Counted from the first letter of the stretch, positions 25,720-34,524 are shown. The stretch is 64,000 nucleotides of DNA from CBDBKL01 sp965206675 (GCA_965206675.1 CBDBKL010000008.1:310001-374000), one strand, 5' to 3'. Made by a program: numbers and translations. Notes: generated by a model not told the origin, from the letters alone.

Positions 25720-26115
25720 TTACGTAATGGAATTTAATTCCTCATTCATACGCTCCACTAGATATGAAAACAGTTTCCCAGCAATCAACATACAAAATCT
25801 TTCTTCATTACTAACTTTCTCTTCCCAACCATATGCTATTCCCTTTTCTTGTACATATAAAAGAAAAGACCAAAATTTTTGAAAATCTTTGGGATATTTT
25901 GTTATATCAACTTTGTCATATGTAAACATTATCAGTAACTCAATGTCATCTACTATTTGTATTATTTGCTTACTACCACTGAGCTTAACCTTTGTTAAAG
26001 TATGAAGCATAGAAATGACATTATGACCATCTTTCATTGCATCTCTTAATTTTTTAAGCCTATTTTCTAAATCTTGTCTTGCTTCATCACTGGGATCCTG
26101 ACGAGCAGTATTCAA
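25720..26115 (-). CDS. Small protein of unknown function
   Basis: A 131-residue, probably cytoplasmic, alpha-helical protein from a TTG start with AGGAAGGA five bases ahead, which supports the start. The N-terminal 35 residues are charged (EARQDLENRLKKLRDAM), and the C-terminal half has aromatic/hydrophobic helices (FWSFLLYVQEKGIAYGWEEKV). I recognise no domain. It lies in the AT-rich accessory stretch after tRNA-Leu, next to a Fic gene on the same strand with 300 bases between, so it could be cargo of a former island. Confidence 0.5.
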   Translation of the reverse strand: MNTARQDPSDEARQDLENRLKKLRDAMKDGHNVISMLHTLTKVKLSGSKQIIQIVDDIELLIMFTYDKVDITKYPKDFQKFWSFLLYVQEKGIAYGWEEKVSNEERFCMLIAGKLFSYLVERMNEELNSIT

Positions 26116-26417
26116 TGATATCCTTCCTAAATATATGAATTGAATTAAAAGAAAAGATTTCTCCTGCTCAATGTTACTTAGAAATCTTTCGTAAGTAATT
26201 TTTCGTAAGTAATTTTTCGGTTGTTAATCTGATTTTGCTTTAAATTTATATTTATTGTCAGATAAGTAACAAGTAAGGGTACTACAATATGAGTCAGTAT
26301 ATAAATGAAACATGATTTTAATATTTTATATGAGAAATTCATATCCCCTCCAAATTAAAAACAACAAAATATTTGGGTTTAAATCACAGATCATAATGCT
26401 CTTCTTTAAAAACATAC
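26116..26417. other. AT-rich intergenic stretch
   Basis: About 300 bases with no gene. It contains two tandem copies of a 14-base unit (TTTCGTAAGTAATT, 26187-26214). Otherwise I see nothing. Confidence 0.4.
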
Positions 26418-27683
26418 TTAGCCTCTCTTAAGTTTCTGATAATTTTGTATAAGCGATTTTAAATATGAACTCTCAATGCGATAAACAAACTTCTTCCCCT
26501 TTGTTTCTTCTCGAAGTAGTTTTTCATGAGCTAAGAACTTTAACTCATTTCGAGCTACCTCTCTCGACTTACCAATGCTTTGAGCATAGCCTTCTATATC
26601 AATCTCTCTGTATTTATTTAAAGCCATCTTCTGTAACAAAGCCACTTGGTTAAGGCTTAATCTTTTTTCTTCTTTTAAAAAACCTATATCCACAAGATAA
26701 TTAACTTTTTCTTCAACTTTTTGAAGGGCTTTTAGAAGAGAGTCCAAACAAAAATCTATAAAGAAGGTCATATCTAAATCATGTTCTTTAACTGCTTCAA
26801 AAGATTTTTCATATTTTTTTCCACGTGTCTTCAAATCTGCCGATATAGATAGGAGTTCTATAAATTTAAGCTCACTCTTTGCTGTCTGAAGGTAAAACAA
26901 TGTTCTTGCTGTACGCCCATTTCCATCAAAGAAAGGATGTATATAAGCTATAAAATAATGGAGCAATATCCCTCTGATTAAACCATGGAGGGCACGAGGG
27001 TGATTCGTAACAAGACGAACAACTTCCTTTAGAGTTTCCTCTATTTTTACATGAGAAATACCTTCATGGGGGCCAACATAAACAACATCATTTCTAAATC
27101 TTCCACTGAAAGAAATATTTTTCCCTTCCATGGTATCTTTAGTTACAATTTCATGAATCTTTAATATGAGCTCATTAGAAATAGGTAATTCACTGTGTTC
27201 TTGAATCCATTGCATAGCCTTATAGTTATTCAACAGCATTTGCTCATCTTTATTTTTAGCCTCTTGTTTGCTTTCAATAAGAATTTTCGCTTCAGCCCTT
27301 GTGCTATTAGCTCCTTCATAAATAGCCGAAACAATAGCTTCTTCAATAGTCGAATTGATCAGAAATTCTCTTTTAAAAGAATGACTACTTTCTATTTGGC
27401 TATGCAATCGACGACCCAGGGTCTCTATCTTTTGTACTTTTTGATTAATGACATCTGCTGGAAAATACCAAAACTTCTTATCAATAGAATTAACAAAAAA
27501 AGGAATAGCCCCCATCTTACGAAGAATCTGAATCCTTTTCTGAATTTGTGGCCAATCCCGTGAGGAAAAACCTAAAGGTTCCAATCGGTATTTTATATCC
27601 TCTAAGGGGAGGTATTTTTCCTGTGTGTACTTTAACCATAATTCGCTATTTAAAAATTTAAAATCTTCTTTTAATGCCATCAC
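26418..27683 (-). CDS. Fic-domain protein with N-terminal inhibitory motif and C-terminal winged helix
   Basis: A 421-residue Fic protein; such enzymes usually transfer AMP from ATP to a hydroxyl side chain of a target protein. The active-site motif HPFFDGNGRTAR (249-260) is complete. Residues 119-124 read SAIYEG, matching the inhibitory motif [ST]xxxE[GN]. It lies N-terminal to the Fic core, so this is a class II, self-inhibited Fic. Residues about 340-405 look like a winged-helix DNA-binding domain, common in this group. The start has two adjacent ATGs with AAGG about eight bases upstream. The target is unknown. Confidence 0.9.
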   Translation of the reverse strand: MMALKEDFKFLNSELWLKYTQEKYLPLEDIKYRLEPLGFSSRDWPQIQKRIQILRKMGAIPFFVNSIDKKFWYFPADVINQKVQKIETLGRRLHSQIESSHSFKREFLINSTIEEAIVSAIYEGANSTRAEAKILIESKQEAKNKDEQMLLNNYKAMQWIQEHSELPISNELILKIHEIVTKDTMEGKNISFSGRFRNDVVYVGPHEGISHVKIEETLKEVVRLVTNHPRALHGLIRGILLHYFIAYIHPFFDGNGRTARTLFYLQTAKSELKFIELLSISADLKTRGKKYEKSFEAVKEHDLDMTFFIDFCLDSLLKALQKVEEKVNYLVDIGFLKEEKRLSLNQVALLQKMALNKYREIDIEGYAQSIGKSREVARNELKFLAHEKLLREETKGKKFVYRIESSYLKSLIQNYQKLKRG

Positions 27684-28314
27684 GCAAACCTTATTACAAA
27701 ATTAGATATTAAAATATGTAGTTAATTACAAATTTTAATATAAAAACTTGTAACAAATATTTATCGGAAGGACACGACATTTTCATATAGTATTTATCGC
27801 AATTAAATTTATCTATTTGAAATTATTATATTTTTTTAAATTATCATCTTTCAAATAGAGTCGCTCACCACGTTTCATAGCAAGCTGTGTCAGTCTAAAG
27901 CGGAATAGCTACAAGAAAAAGTCTAGAATCTTGTAGAAAAATCTCCAAATCCAAAAAAGATAAGTAATATCAGATTTTTAAAATTACAAACTAGCTTGTA
28001 ATTGACCTTTACTTCATTGAATTAACCGCTAATTTTAACTCTAAAGCATAAGCTGCAGTAGGGGCTTATAAAAGCAGTAGCTCTATACCTATTTTTCACC
28101 AGATCAATTATAACCATCTCACTAATGAGTTCATTAACTGCCTGACCATTGCTTTCAAAATATTGAGGGGCAACACATAGAATAGAAGTAAACAATTTAC
28201 TTGGTTCTCAACTCAGCTTAGATTCATTATTTTGATAGTTAAAAATATTTTTTATTTATTATAAAAAATAGGTTTCCATCTTATGGGATTCGATAGTTTT
28301 AGGAGGTTGGGGTT
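27684..28314. other. Gene-free AT-rich stretch
   Basis: About 630 bases between the divergent Fic and deaminase genes. I find no ORF, tRNA or clear repeat. It holds the promoters of both flanking genes. It may be decayed accessory DNA. Confidence 0.45.
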
Positions 28315-28782
28315 ATGAAGGAAACATTTATGAAAAGAGCTATAGAGCTTTCTAAAATGTCTATAGAGAACAACTTTGGTGGTCCCTTTGGAAGTGTTAT
28401 CGTTAAAGATCAAAAAATTGTCGCTGAAGGGTGGAATCAAGTGACTTCTACAAATGATCCCACTGCTCATGGAGAAGTGGTTGCGATTCGAAATGCTTGT
28501 AAAGAACTTAACAGCTTTAGTTTAGATGGCTGTGAGATTTACACCAGTTGTGAACCTTGTCCGATGTGTTTAGCGGCTATTTACTGGGCCAGAATGGAAA
28601 AAATTTATTTTGCCAATACAGAACAAGATGCTTATGACATTGGATTTAGCGATAGTGACTTTCATAGTGAACTTAAAAAAGATGCTTTTAAGCGAAAGAT
28701 TCCAGTCGAAAGATTACTTGCAAAAGAAGCCAAAGACGTTTTTCAAGCATGGGCTGAAAAAGCAGACAAAATCCCCTATTAG
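28315..28782 (+). CDS. Cytidine-deaminase-fold nucleobase deaminase (guanine deaminase-like)
   Basis: A 155-residue zinc deaminase. Zinc and proton-shuttle residues are present as AHGE (H52, E54) and PCPMC (C82, C85). The tail YDIGFSDSDFHSEL and the front NDPTAHGEVVAIRNACK are much more like GuaD-type guanine deaminases than like TadA tRNA adenosine deaminase. It would convert guanine to xanthine in the cytoplasm. AGGAGGTTGGGGTT precedes the ATG. Gly replaces the more usual Ala between H and E. It stands alone. Confidence 0.85.
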   Translation: MKETFMKRAIELSKMSIENNFGGPFGSVIVKDQKIVAEGWNQVTSTNDPTAHGEVVAIRNACKELNSFSLDGCEIYTSCEPCPMCLAAIYWARMEKIYFANTEQDAYDIGFSDSDFHSELKKDAFKRKIPVERLLAKEAKDVFQAWAEKADKIPY

Positions 28783-28852
28783 TTTTTTGATTCTAAACTT
28801 GTATCTAAAAGAAATTCTCCATTACTTTTTGAAATGAAAAGATTTTTTATTG

Positions 28853-30292
28853 CTACTTTATTAAGGGTGCAGGACATCTGACCTCCATTTCTTGCTCGAT
28901 AGATGTTGCCATTGGTTCCTTTGATATTCGTACAACAGTGAGTTGACCCTCTCCTTTCACGTAATCCGCAGAATGCACAAGAATATTTCCATTCTTTAAA
29001 GGCCAAGCTCCAGAAATATCTTGATCACTTATTTTGGACTTTACCTTAAGCGTTCCATCTGTTTGAAAAACATAAAGATAGCCCCCCATAGTTCCAACCA
29101 TGATATTTTCATCTTCTAAAAAGACTGGTCCTGTAGTTACTCTTCCCTTTGTTTCAAATCTTTTTTTAAAGTTCCCATCAGAATCCAATTCATTAATAAA
29201 ACTGCTTTGTTCCGTATGGTGTCCTTTTTCATTGATTGGAGTAGTAGCTACATAAAGGGCTCCATCTTCTCCAGAAATAACTTTTCCTGATATTGCTTCA
29301 CCCTTGAATTGAACACTCTTATTTAATGTGCCATTGGGATGGACTGTGTAAAGAAAACCGTCTTTACTAGATAAGACAAAACTATTATCATTGCGACGTA
29401 AGATATTATAAACATTTGGACCTGGAAGAGGGGCATTAAGTTTGTTATTTAATTTACCCTCGGAATTAAAAACATAAAAGCCTCTATCACGACTACGAGT
29501 TTCCAATTTTTTCGGATTAAAACTCATAAGATTGGCAAAAATAGCAAAACTGCCATCTTCAGCAAATAAAAAAGAGTTAACTGGAACCTCCACGGGAATA
29601 GTTTCTTCAAACATACCATTATTCGTCATGCGATTATTTGTATTTGTGCCGTATTTATGAACAAAACCCGCCCTCGTACCAACAACAAGATCTCCATTGC
29701 TATCAATAAGCGAATCTCCAGGATAACTCGGTAGCGTAAACTGTGTAATTAATTGCCCACCTTGATTTAAGATATATGTGCGATGTACCCCACTACCGCT
29801 AACATGAGCACTACTGCCAACGGCAATAATATTTCCATTATTAGCAATATGAATCTGAAAATTGACATTTGGCTCTCTTGTTGCAACTTTTCTCTCCAGA
29901 TGACCATCGGGGTTAAAAATTTGTATAGAGCCATCATTATAATTAGATGTAATAATCATACCATCTTTTCCTCGGACAGGAGCACTGAAACTACCTTCAA
30001 ATTTTCTTCGTACAGAGTTATTGTTGGCATTAAATATATAGAACCCCTTATAAGAGCTTAGGAAAACATTGCCATTCTCAGCTTCAACATAATGTGGGAG
30101 AAAGTATTCTCCTCTTGTGGGTAAAGGATCCAGTTCAACTTTCTCTACTTCATAGAGAGAGGTTTTTACTTTCGTAATACATTTCTCGTTATTATACTGG
30201 TCTACTGCTGTAGGTTCTCTCTGAGACGAAATTGTCATACAAGACGAAAGCAATAACAATGAAAAACCCATCAAAAAAACTCGAAAATTCAT
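28853..30292 (-). CDS. Lipoprotein with PQQ-like beta-propeller repeats
   Basis: I chose the ATG at 30292 (479 residues) because AAAGGAGAAGAGG precedes it; the frame further upstream lacks a signal. A signal peptide ends with the lipobox LLSSC (Cys18). The rest is repeating blades such as GNVFLSSYKGFYIFNANN, DGMIITSNYNDGSIQIFNPDG and NIMVGTMGGYLYVFQTDG, which resemble PQQ-like/BamB-like propeller blades. It is anchored in the inner or outer membrane and faces the periplasm or outside. BamB is possible, but the length exceeds it and no bam genes are near. A C8T8 tract lies about 120 bases upstream. Confidence 0.78.
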   Translation of the reverse strand: MNFRVFLMGFSLLLLSSCMTISSQREPTAVDQYNNEKCITKVKTSLYEVEKVELDPLPTRGEYFLPHYVEAENGNVFLSSYKGFYIFNANNNSVRRKFEGSFSAPVRGKDGMIITSNYNDGSIQIFNPDGHLERKVATREPNVNFQIHIANNGNIIAVGSSAHVSGSGVHRTYILNQGGQLITQFTLPSYPGDSLIDSNGDLVVGTRAGFVHKYGTNTNNRMTNNGMFEETIPVEVPVNSFLFAEDGSFAIFANLMSFNPKKLETRSRDRGFYVFNSEGKLNNKLNAPLPGPNVYNILRRNDNSFVLSSKDGFLYTVHPNGTLNKSVQFKGEAISGKVISGEDGALYVATTPINEKGHHTEQSSFINELDSDGNFKKRFETKGRVTTGPVFLEDENIMVGTMGGYLYVFQTDGTLKVKSKISDQDISGAWPLKNGNILVHSADYVKGEGQLTVVRISKEPMATSIEQEMEVRCPAPLIK

Positions 30293-30414
30293 CCTCTTCT
30301 CCTTTTTATTAAGAAACTTAACCCTTCTCCAACTTCTAGTTGAGATAAGTGCTCTAATTAGCAATTTACCCTAATTTAAAAAGCAAACTACTTATAACAT
30401 TCTACCCCCCCCTT

Positions 30415-30430
30415 TTTTTTCAAGTCCTGT
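30415..30430. repeat. C8T8 homopolymer pair
   Basis: Eight C followed by eight T on the + strand, in the region upstream of the minus-strand propeller lipoprotein gene. It is one of several unusually long G/C runs in this AT-rich window and is slippage-prone. Confidence 0.6.
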
Positions 30431-30462
30431 TTTTCTGCTGTGATATCTAGCCACTGTAAGTT

Positions 30463-30720
30463 ACTAACTAGGCAAACGTCCTGCTTTCTGAACCTTATCT
30501 ATAATAATCCAACTCTGAGCAGGAAGAGCAGAAACTTGATCACGCAACAAAGAAGGGTTTCTTTGATAATCTAAAAAATGTGAAGAACGTAACAAATCAA
30601 TTTTCAAAAGCGCATCGGAAAATTGATCTAAAAGCCAGGTGGATTTACCAACCCCTCTGGGGCTAAATAAAAAAAGCTCTTCTTAGGAAACCGAATAAGT
30701 CTTTTATATATACTGCCCGT
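30463..30720 (-). pseudogene. Decayed N-terminal fragment of an AAA/DUF4143-type ATPase
   Basis: On the minus strand the sequence reads LIRFPKK in one frame and then, after a frame change in a T-run near 30680, ELFLFSPRGVGKSTWLLDQF and onward to SWIIIDKVQKAGRLPS before a stop near 30463. Walker A (SPRGVGKST) and a Walker B-like strand (WIIIDKVQK, normally IIDEIQK) mark the N-terminus of the 'AAA_14 plus DUF4143' ATPase family, whose members run to about 380-400 residues. Only some 85 codons remain, with a frameshift and a premature stop, so it is a pseudogene. Confidence 0.75.
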
Positions 30721-30756
30721 GATTCCGTTAAATTTACAGTAAATTTAACGGAATCA
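30720..30756. promoter_or_regulatory. 37-bp perfect palindrome upstream of the ATPase remnant
   Basis: Eighteen-base arms (TGATTCCGTTAAATTTAC and its exact reverse complement) around a single central A. It sits just upstream of the decayed ATPase fragment as read on the minus strand. It could be the operator of that gene or a hairpin end of the DNA that brought it. Confidence 0.65.
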
Positions 30757-31022
30757 TCGACATATTTCAGGATCATTCTTGTCCTATCTTATAAAACTTG
30801 TAAGATTTTGACCAATCAAGAATATATTCCCAAACATTTTAAAATCTAAAAAAGTTCCAAATTTTTCCATAACTATTTCTAAATCTGGAGAATTTTAAGC
30901 TGACATCAATTATTCCATAAAAATCGATATTTAGAGCTTGAAAAACAACTTTACTCAATGATAGCATCGCCCCTATCAAATAGGATAGAATTTATAACTT
31001 TTTAAATACTGAGTATACCCAA
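30757..31022. other. Intergenic, nothing recognised
   Basis: AT-rich sequence ahead of the exported TIMP-like protein gene. No ORF or motif can be supported apart from a presumed promoter. Confidence 0.35.
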
Positions 31023-32120
31023 ATGTTGAAGACTTTAATTTTAAGTGCTATTTTTTCTCTTCTTTTTATTCCCACTACAAGTTTAGCCTGTAGCTGTGCC
31101 CGTTGGACTAGTAATCTGAACCTTGCACTCGATCGAGCAGAACATGTTGTTCTTGCAAAGGTTGAAGAGTTTATCAACCATGGGGCAAAACTTTCTATTG
31201 AACAAGAATTTAAAGGAGAAACAGGTCAAGAAACAATTTTAGCTTGGGGAGATCCGGGACATTTATGCCGAGACCGTATTCCATCGGATAAACTTGGAGA
31301 ACGTATTCTTATACTACTCAATAAAATTAAAAAACCTTCTAAGCTCTTTAGTACAAATGAAGAAAAGGCTGGAGATTTTCAGCTTATCTCCTGTGCGTTA
31401 TCCATTTATAATGTGATTGAAGATGAACAAAAGGTTCTATCTGTTAAAGGAAATCTACTAACTCAAGAAGGCTCCGATCAACTTCCGCTTAGTGATTTAC
31501 AAAAATGGATTGATAAACCAGAACATCCAAGGAAATTAGCAAACGATGCACGTGTTGAAAAACTAATGACAGATCCCAATATTTCTTGTTTCCCTACTTC
31601 GTACATCTATGTAAAAAAAGATAATGAACAGCGAGCTTTTGTCACCTTTAGTTTTAATCCCAACACTACTTCAGTTTCTAGTTTCAGTCCTCGTGTTCAA
31701 GTCAACAAAGACTTACAATATTACGAAAAAGATCTTACCATTGAGCTCTTTGATTCATCCTGGAATTTTGATACGGAAACAAGCAATGAAGATAAAAAGA
31801 AAATTGAAGAATGGATTGAAGAGCACAACCCCACACTTCAACTATCTATCCATCTTACCCATCAAGATGATTTTCAAAACTTACTCTATAAAGCTGAAGC
31901 TGTTGTCGGAACAGAAAATCCAACGCTTCTTTACACGCAAACCATTTCAATTTCCAAGAATATTTTCAAAAATCAAGCATTGAACACTCCATGGGATATT
32001 TTCTTTAAACAGGATGAGGCCTTGTTAGGCGATACCAAGGTTGACCTCCCTTACGTCCTCCCAATAGTGGATGGTTATGAATTGGAAATTTCTGGTAAGC
32101 AAACCTGTGTGGCACAGTAA
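31023..32120 (+). CDS. Exported protein, N-terminus TIMP/NTR-like
   Basis: A 365-residue secreted protein. The signal peptide ends LA, and the mature chain begins CSCARW at Cys23. A free N-terminal Cys-x-Cys after cleavage is the hallmark of TIMP/netrin-type (NTR) domains, and the following AEHVVLAKVEEF, then QEFKGE, then LCRDRIPSDKLGERILILLNK, then CALSIYNV fits that beta-barrel pattern through residue about 135. Bacterial proteins of this type exist, but inhibition of metalloproteases is unproven for them. Residues 140-365 are unassigned. The Cys at the mature N-terminus could instead be lipidated (SLAC, weak lipobox). Confidence 0.6.
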   Translation: MLKTLILSAIFSLLFIPTTSLACSCARWTSNLNLALDRAEHVVLAKVEEFINHGAKLSIEQEFKGETGQETILAWGDPGHLCRDRIPSDKLGERILILLNKIKKPSKLFSTNEEKAGDFQLISCALSIYNVIEDEQKVLSVKGNLLTQEGSDQLPLSDLQKWIDKPEHPRKLANDARVEKLMTDPNISCFPTSYIYVKKDNEQRAFVTFSFNPNTTSVSSFSPRVQVNKDLQYYEKDLTIELFDSSWNFDTETSNEDKKKIEEWIEEHNPTLQLSIHLTHQDDFQNLLYKAEAVVGTENPTLLYTQTISISKNIFKNQALNTPWDIFFKQDEALLGDTKVDLPYVLPIVDGYELEISGKQTCVAQ

Positions 32121-32424
32121 ATTTGATAACCTATCTCAAATGACAATTCTATCTGAATAAATAGACTTCCCTAACGAGATATTTATACCCATACCAGTTG
32201 GTTTTCAGATGTCTTCTGTTGGAAAGTCCATTGGAAATTTAAACCCGCATGGGTATAACTACAAATGATTTCAAACGCTTATAGATGACTTCTCTCTGTG
32301 ATGCACAGCAACCCTTTGTCAGTTCACTATAAACCCGACCTTTCCATCTCAAAAGAAATGGTGAGCCACTTCTGGACAATCAGCTCCGTTCTGAAATAAA
32401 AGTATAAATAGGCAACAGCAAAGT
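32121..32424. other. Intergenic stretch with one inverted repeat
   Basis: About 300 bases with no gene. A 10-base inverted repeat (TTATACCCAT at 32183-32192, ATGGGTATAA at 32249-32258) is the only structure I see. The promoter of the next operon must be here. Confidence 0.4.
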
Positions 32425-32434
32425 GGGGGGGGGG
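32425..32434 (+). repeat. G10 homopolymer at a ribosome binding site
   Basis: Ten consecutive G followed by AGC and then the ATG at 32438. The tract occupies the Shine-Dalgarno position of the small gene, so its length sets the spacing and strength of the ribosome binding site. Confidence 0.75.
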
Positions 32435-32437
32435 AGC

Positions 32438-32593
32438 ATGAAAGATAATAAAAAAGAAAAAGATACTCAAAAGGAATTGGAAAATTATAAATTTGATACC
32501 AGTACATTTGTTAAGGCCTTTTCTTTTTCTAAAAGAGAGGTCACTACAGGCAAACTTAAGAACACAGCTAAAAAAACTATTTTGAAAACTTAA
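32438..32593 (+). CDS. Small basic protein (51 aa) coupled to HAD phosphatase gene
   Basis: A short gene that starts MKDNKKEKDTQKELENY and ends KNTAKKTILKT, Lys-rich with no hydrophobic segment and no known family. It is supported by a G10 tract placed as ribosome binding site and by its stop codon lying one base before the ATG of the HAD phosphatase gene (TAATATG), which implies translational coupling. It may be a real small protein or mainly a translational leader controlling the phosphatase. Confidence 0.5.
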   Translation: MKDNKKEKDTQKELENYKFDTSTFVKAFSFSKREVTTGKLKNTAKKTILKT

Positions 32594-32594
32594 T

Positions 32595-33530
32595 ATGTCA
32601 AATATTGCTATTATATGGGACTTTGACGGAACCCTCACCCCGTCTGATTCAACAAGCAAAACCCTTGAAGCCTTGGGCAAAGAATCCCCCGATCTTTTCT
32701 GGGAAGAGATAAATCACCTCAGACGCGGTAAACCTCAGACGAAATGGGAACATATTTTAGCTTCCAATGCACCTATATGGATGTATACCCTTTCTAGAAT
32801 TGCACACCAAAAAAAGGTACCTTTAAACAAAGAGTTTTTTAAAGAATTCGTCGTTCCCAATGTGGAGCTCTACTCTAATGTGATTACTTTCCTAAGAGCC
32901 ATTAAAAATCTTGAAGATTTAAAAGAGTTCAAAGATCAAAATATAAAAATCGATCACTTCATTATCTCAGCGGGACTTAAGGAACTTATAGAAGAAGTTA
33001 TGTGTGACCAAGAACGGAAACATGACAAAAGGGCAATAGATAAGAAAAAAGACGATCTTATTCGGTGGGTTTTTGGCGGAAGGTACATCATCACCTATAC
33101 CGAAGAGGATTCTAAAGACAACCCCGAAAGCATTCCAGCTTTTTGCATGGATGAAACTATGAAAACACGCTCTTTGTTTGAAATTGCAAAAGGTTCATTC
33201 ACAGACCCTAGTGCACATGTCAATAAAAGAGTGAAACAACAAAAATATCCTTTTTCCAACATGATTTACATTGGTGACGGACCAACAGATATTCCCGCCT
33301 TAGCTTTGGTTGATGACCGAGGAGGAACGGGAGTTCTTCTCTATGATAAGAGTCTAGAAACAGAGAAAATTAAAAGGAGACTTAACAGAATGAGTTCAGA
33401 TTCCAGGGCTAACTTTATCACAGAGGCTAATTTCTCATTAAAAGGAGAGTTGTTTGAGTTTATAAAAGCTCATTGTATTAGGGTTTTACATCTTGAAAAA
33501 GCTCGTAACATTGATTCTATTTTGAACTGA
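32595..33530 (+). CDS. HAD-superfamily phosphatase
   Basis: A 311-residue cytoplasmic hydrolase. Motif I is IIWDFDGTLTP (nucleophile D9, acid D11) and motif III/IV is YIGDGPTDIPALALVDDRGG. The long insert between them (about 60-210) forms a helical cap with charged loops. It is most like HAD hydrolases of the phosphoserine phosphatase/'haloacid dehalogenase-like' group; the substrate is unknown. Its ATG is coupled to the preceding 51-codon gene, so the upstream G10 tract could control its expression too. Confidence 0.85.
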   Translation: MSNIAIIWDFDGTLTPSDSTSKTLEALGKESPDLFWEEINHLRRGKPQTKWEHILASNAPIWMYTLSRIAHQKKVPLNKEFFKEFVVPNVELYSNVITFLRAIKNLEDLKEFKDQNIKIDHFIISAGLKELIEEVMCDQERKHDKRAIDKKKDDLIRWVFGGRYIITYTEEDSKDNPESIPAFCMDETMKTRSLFEIAKGSFTDPSAHVNKRVKQQKYPFSNMIYIGDGPTDIPALALVDDRGGTGVLLYDKSLETEKIKRRLNRMSSDSRANFITEANFSLKGELFEFIKAHCIRVLHLEKARNIDSILN

Positions 33531-33635
33531 CATCTTATAGAATTTATTTTCAGAAACTTTACTTATATTAAGTTGTTTTTGTAATCAGATCTATTCAAAT
33601 TTTAATACTCTCTTTATTAATTTAAGATTTTTTTA

Positions 33636-34145
33636 TTACCAGATGGCTATCCAGTCTTCAGGCATAGGCACATCAACCTTAACCATACCTCGTGCAAGGG
33701 GGTGAACTCCTTTGGGAAGAGAGGTTCCATAGTTAAGGCCAAACTCACCTATTAAAACATTATATTTAGCACCCCTTAATTTTGTCCCTTCCAATAGGGT
33801 CCGTGACATATTTGCCCATATGAGATTTACTTCTCTCATATCAAATCCGTTTAAATTCACATTATATAGGTTTGCCCATCTCAAATCAGCTTCTCTGAGA
33901 TCAATGGTATTGAGAATTTTTGCATTCACGAGATTACTTTTAAAAAAGGTTGCTCCCCTTAAGGATGTTTCATCCAATTCAGCCCACATCAAAATACAAC
34001 CACGTCCTGTGGATTCAACGAGTTGCATGGTTTTTTCTTCATTAAAGATAAACTCTTTATAATTTGAGCGATCACACCGAAGGGTTTCTTGAGCAAAAAG
34101 ATCAAAAGAGAAGAATAACGTTATTAAAAAAAAAATATTTTTCAC
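33636..34145 (-). CDS. Exported pentapeptide-repeat protein
   Basis: A 169-residue protein. A signal peptide (MKNIFFLITLFFSFDLFAQ) precedes a mature part with about 14 pentapeptide units of the A(D/N)LxX type (AELDETSLRGATFFKSNLVNA, then ADLRWANLYNVNLNGFDM), which form a right-handed quadrilateral beta-helix. Cytoplasmic relatives can mimic DNA and protect gyrase, but the export signal argues against that here. A lone Cys pair (C24, C50) might form a disulfide. No operon partner. Confidence 0.85.
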   Translation of the reverse strand: MKNIFFLITLFFSFDLFAQETLRCDRSNYKEFIFNEEKTMQLVESTGRGCILMWAELDETSLRGATFFKSNLVNAKILNTIDLREADLRWANLYNVNLNGFDMREVNLIWANMSRTLLEGTKLRGAKYNVLIGEFGLNYGTSLPKGVHPLARGMVKVDVPMPEDWIAIW

Positions 34146-34524
34146 TTAATGCTTCCCTTCACTATAATCACAACTCATATAAGATTTTACTATGCTCCTA
34201 CATAGACTTAAAACCTAAAGCAATATCTGTTCCATATGAAAACCCTCCTCACCTTCTTGTAATAGCTCTCATTTATTATATGACTCTCAAGATCTATGCC
34301 TGATAATTTTTTTGTAAAAAGTATTGTAAATATTTCTACTTTTTACAAAATGGCGATCAATGATAAACAATTTCTTAACTCTATACATAAGAACCAATAA
34401 AACTTTTAGTTTTTGAAAGATTTTAGAAAAATCCTATTTACTCTTTAAAGAAAAAAAACATTTGAAAGCTTCAAAAAAGCCTGATAAATGACATAAAATA
34501 ATATTGAATTTTGGCAGGATCTCT
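34146..34524. other. Intergenic stretch with a perfect inverted repeat
   Basis: About 380 bases, very AT-rich, between the divergent pentapeptide and epimerase genes. Arms of 14 bases at 34309-34322 (TTTTGTAAAAAGTA) and 34336-34349 form a perfect inverted repeat with a 13-base loop. It is either a hairpin or a two-half-site operator. Nothing else is seen. Confidence 0.5.

Noticed and set aside
26187..26214. Two tandem copies of a 14-base unit
   Set aside because: Only two units in very AT-rich intergenic DNA; no sign of a CRISPR or regulatory array.
32183..32258. Inverted repeat TTATACCCAT/ATGGGTATAA
   Set aside because: Ten-base arms with a long spacer and no T-run; too weak for a terminator and no partner copies seen.
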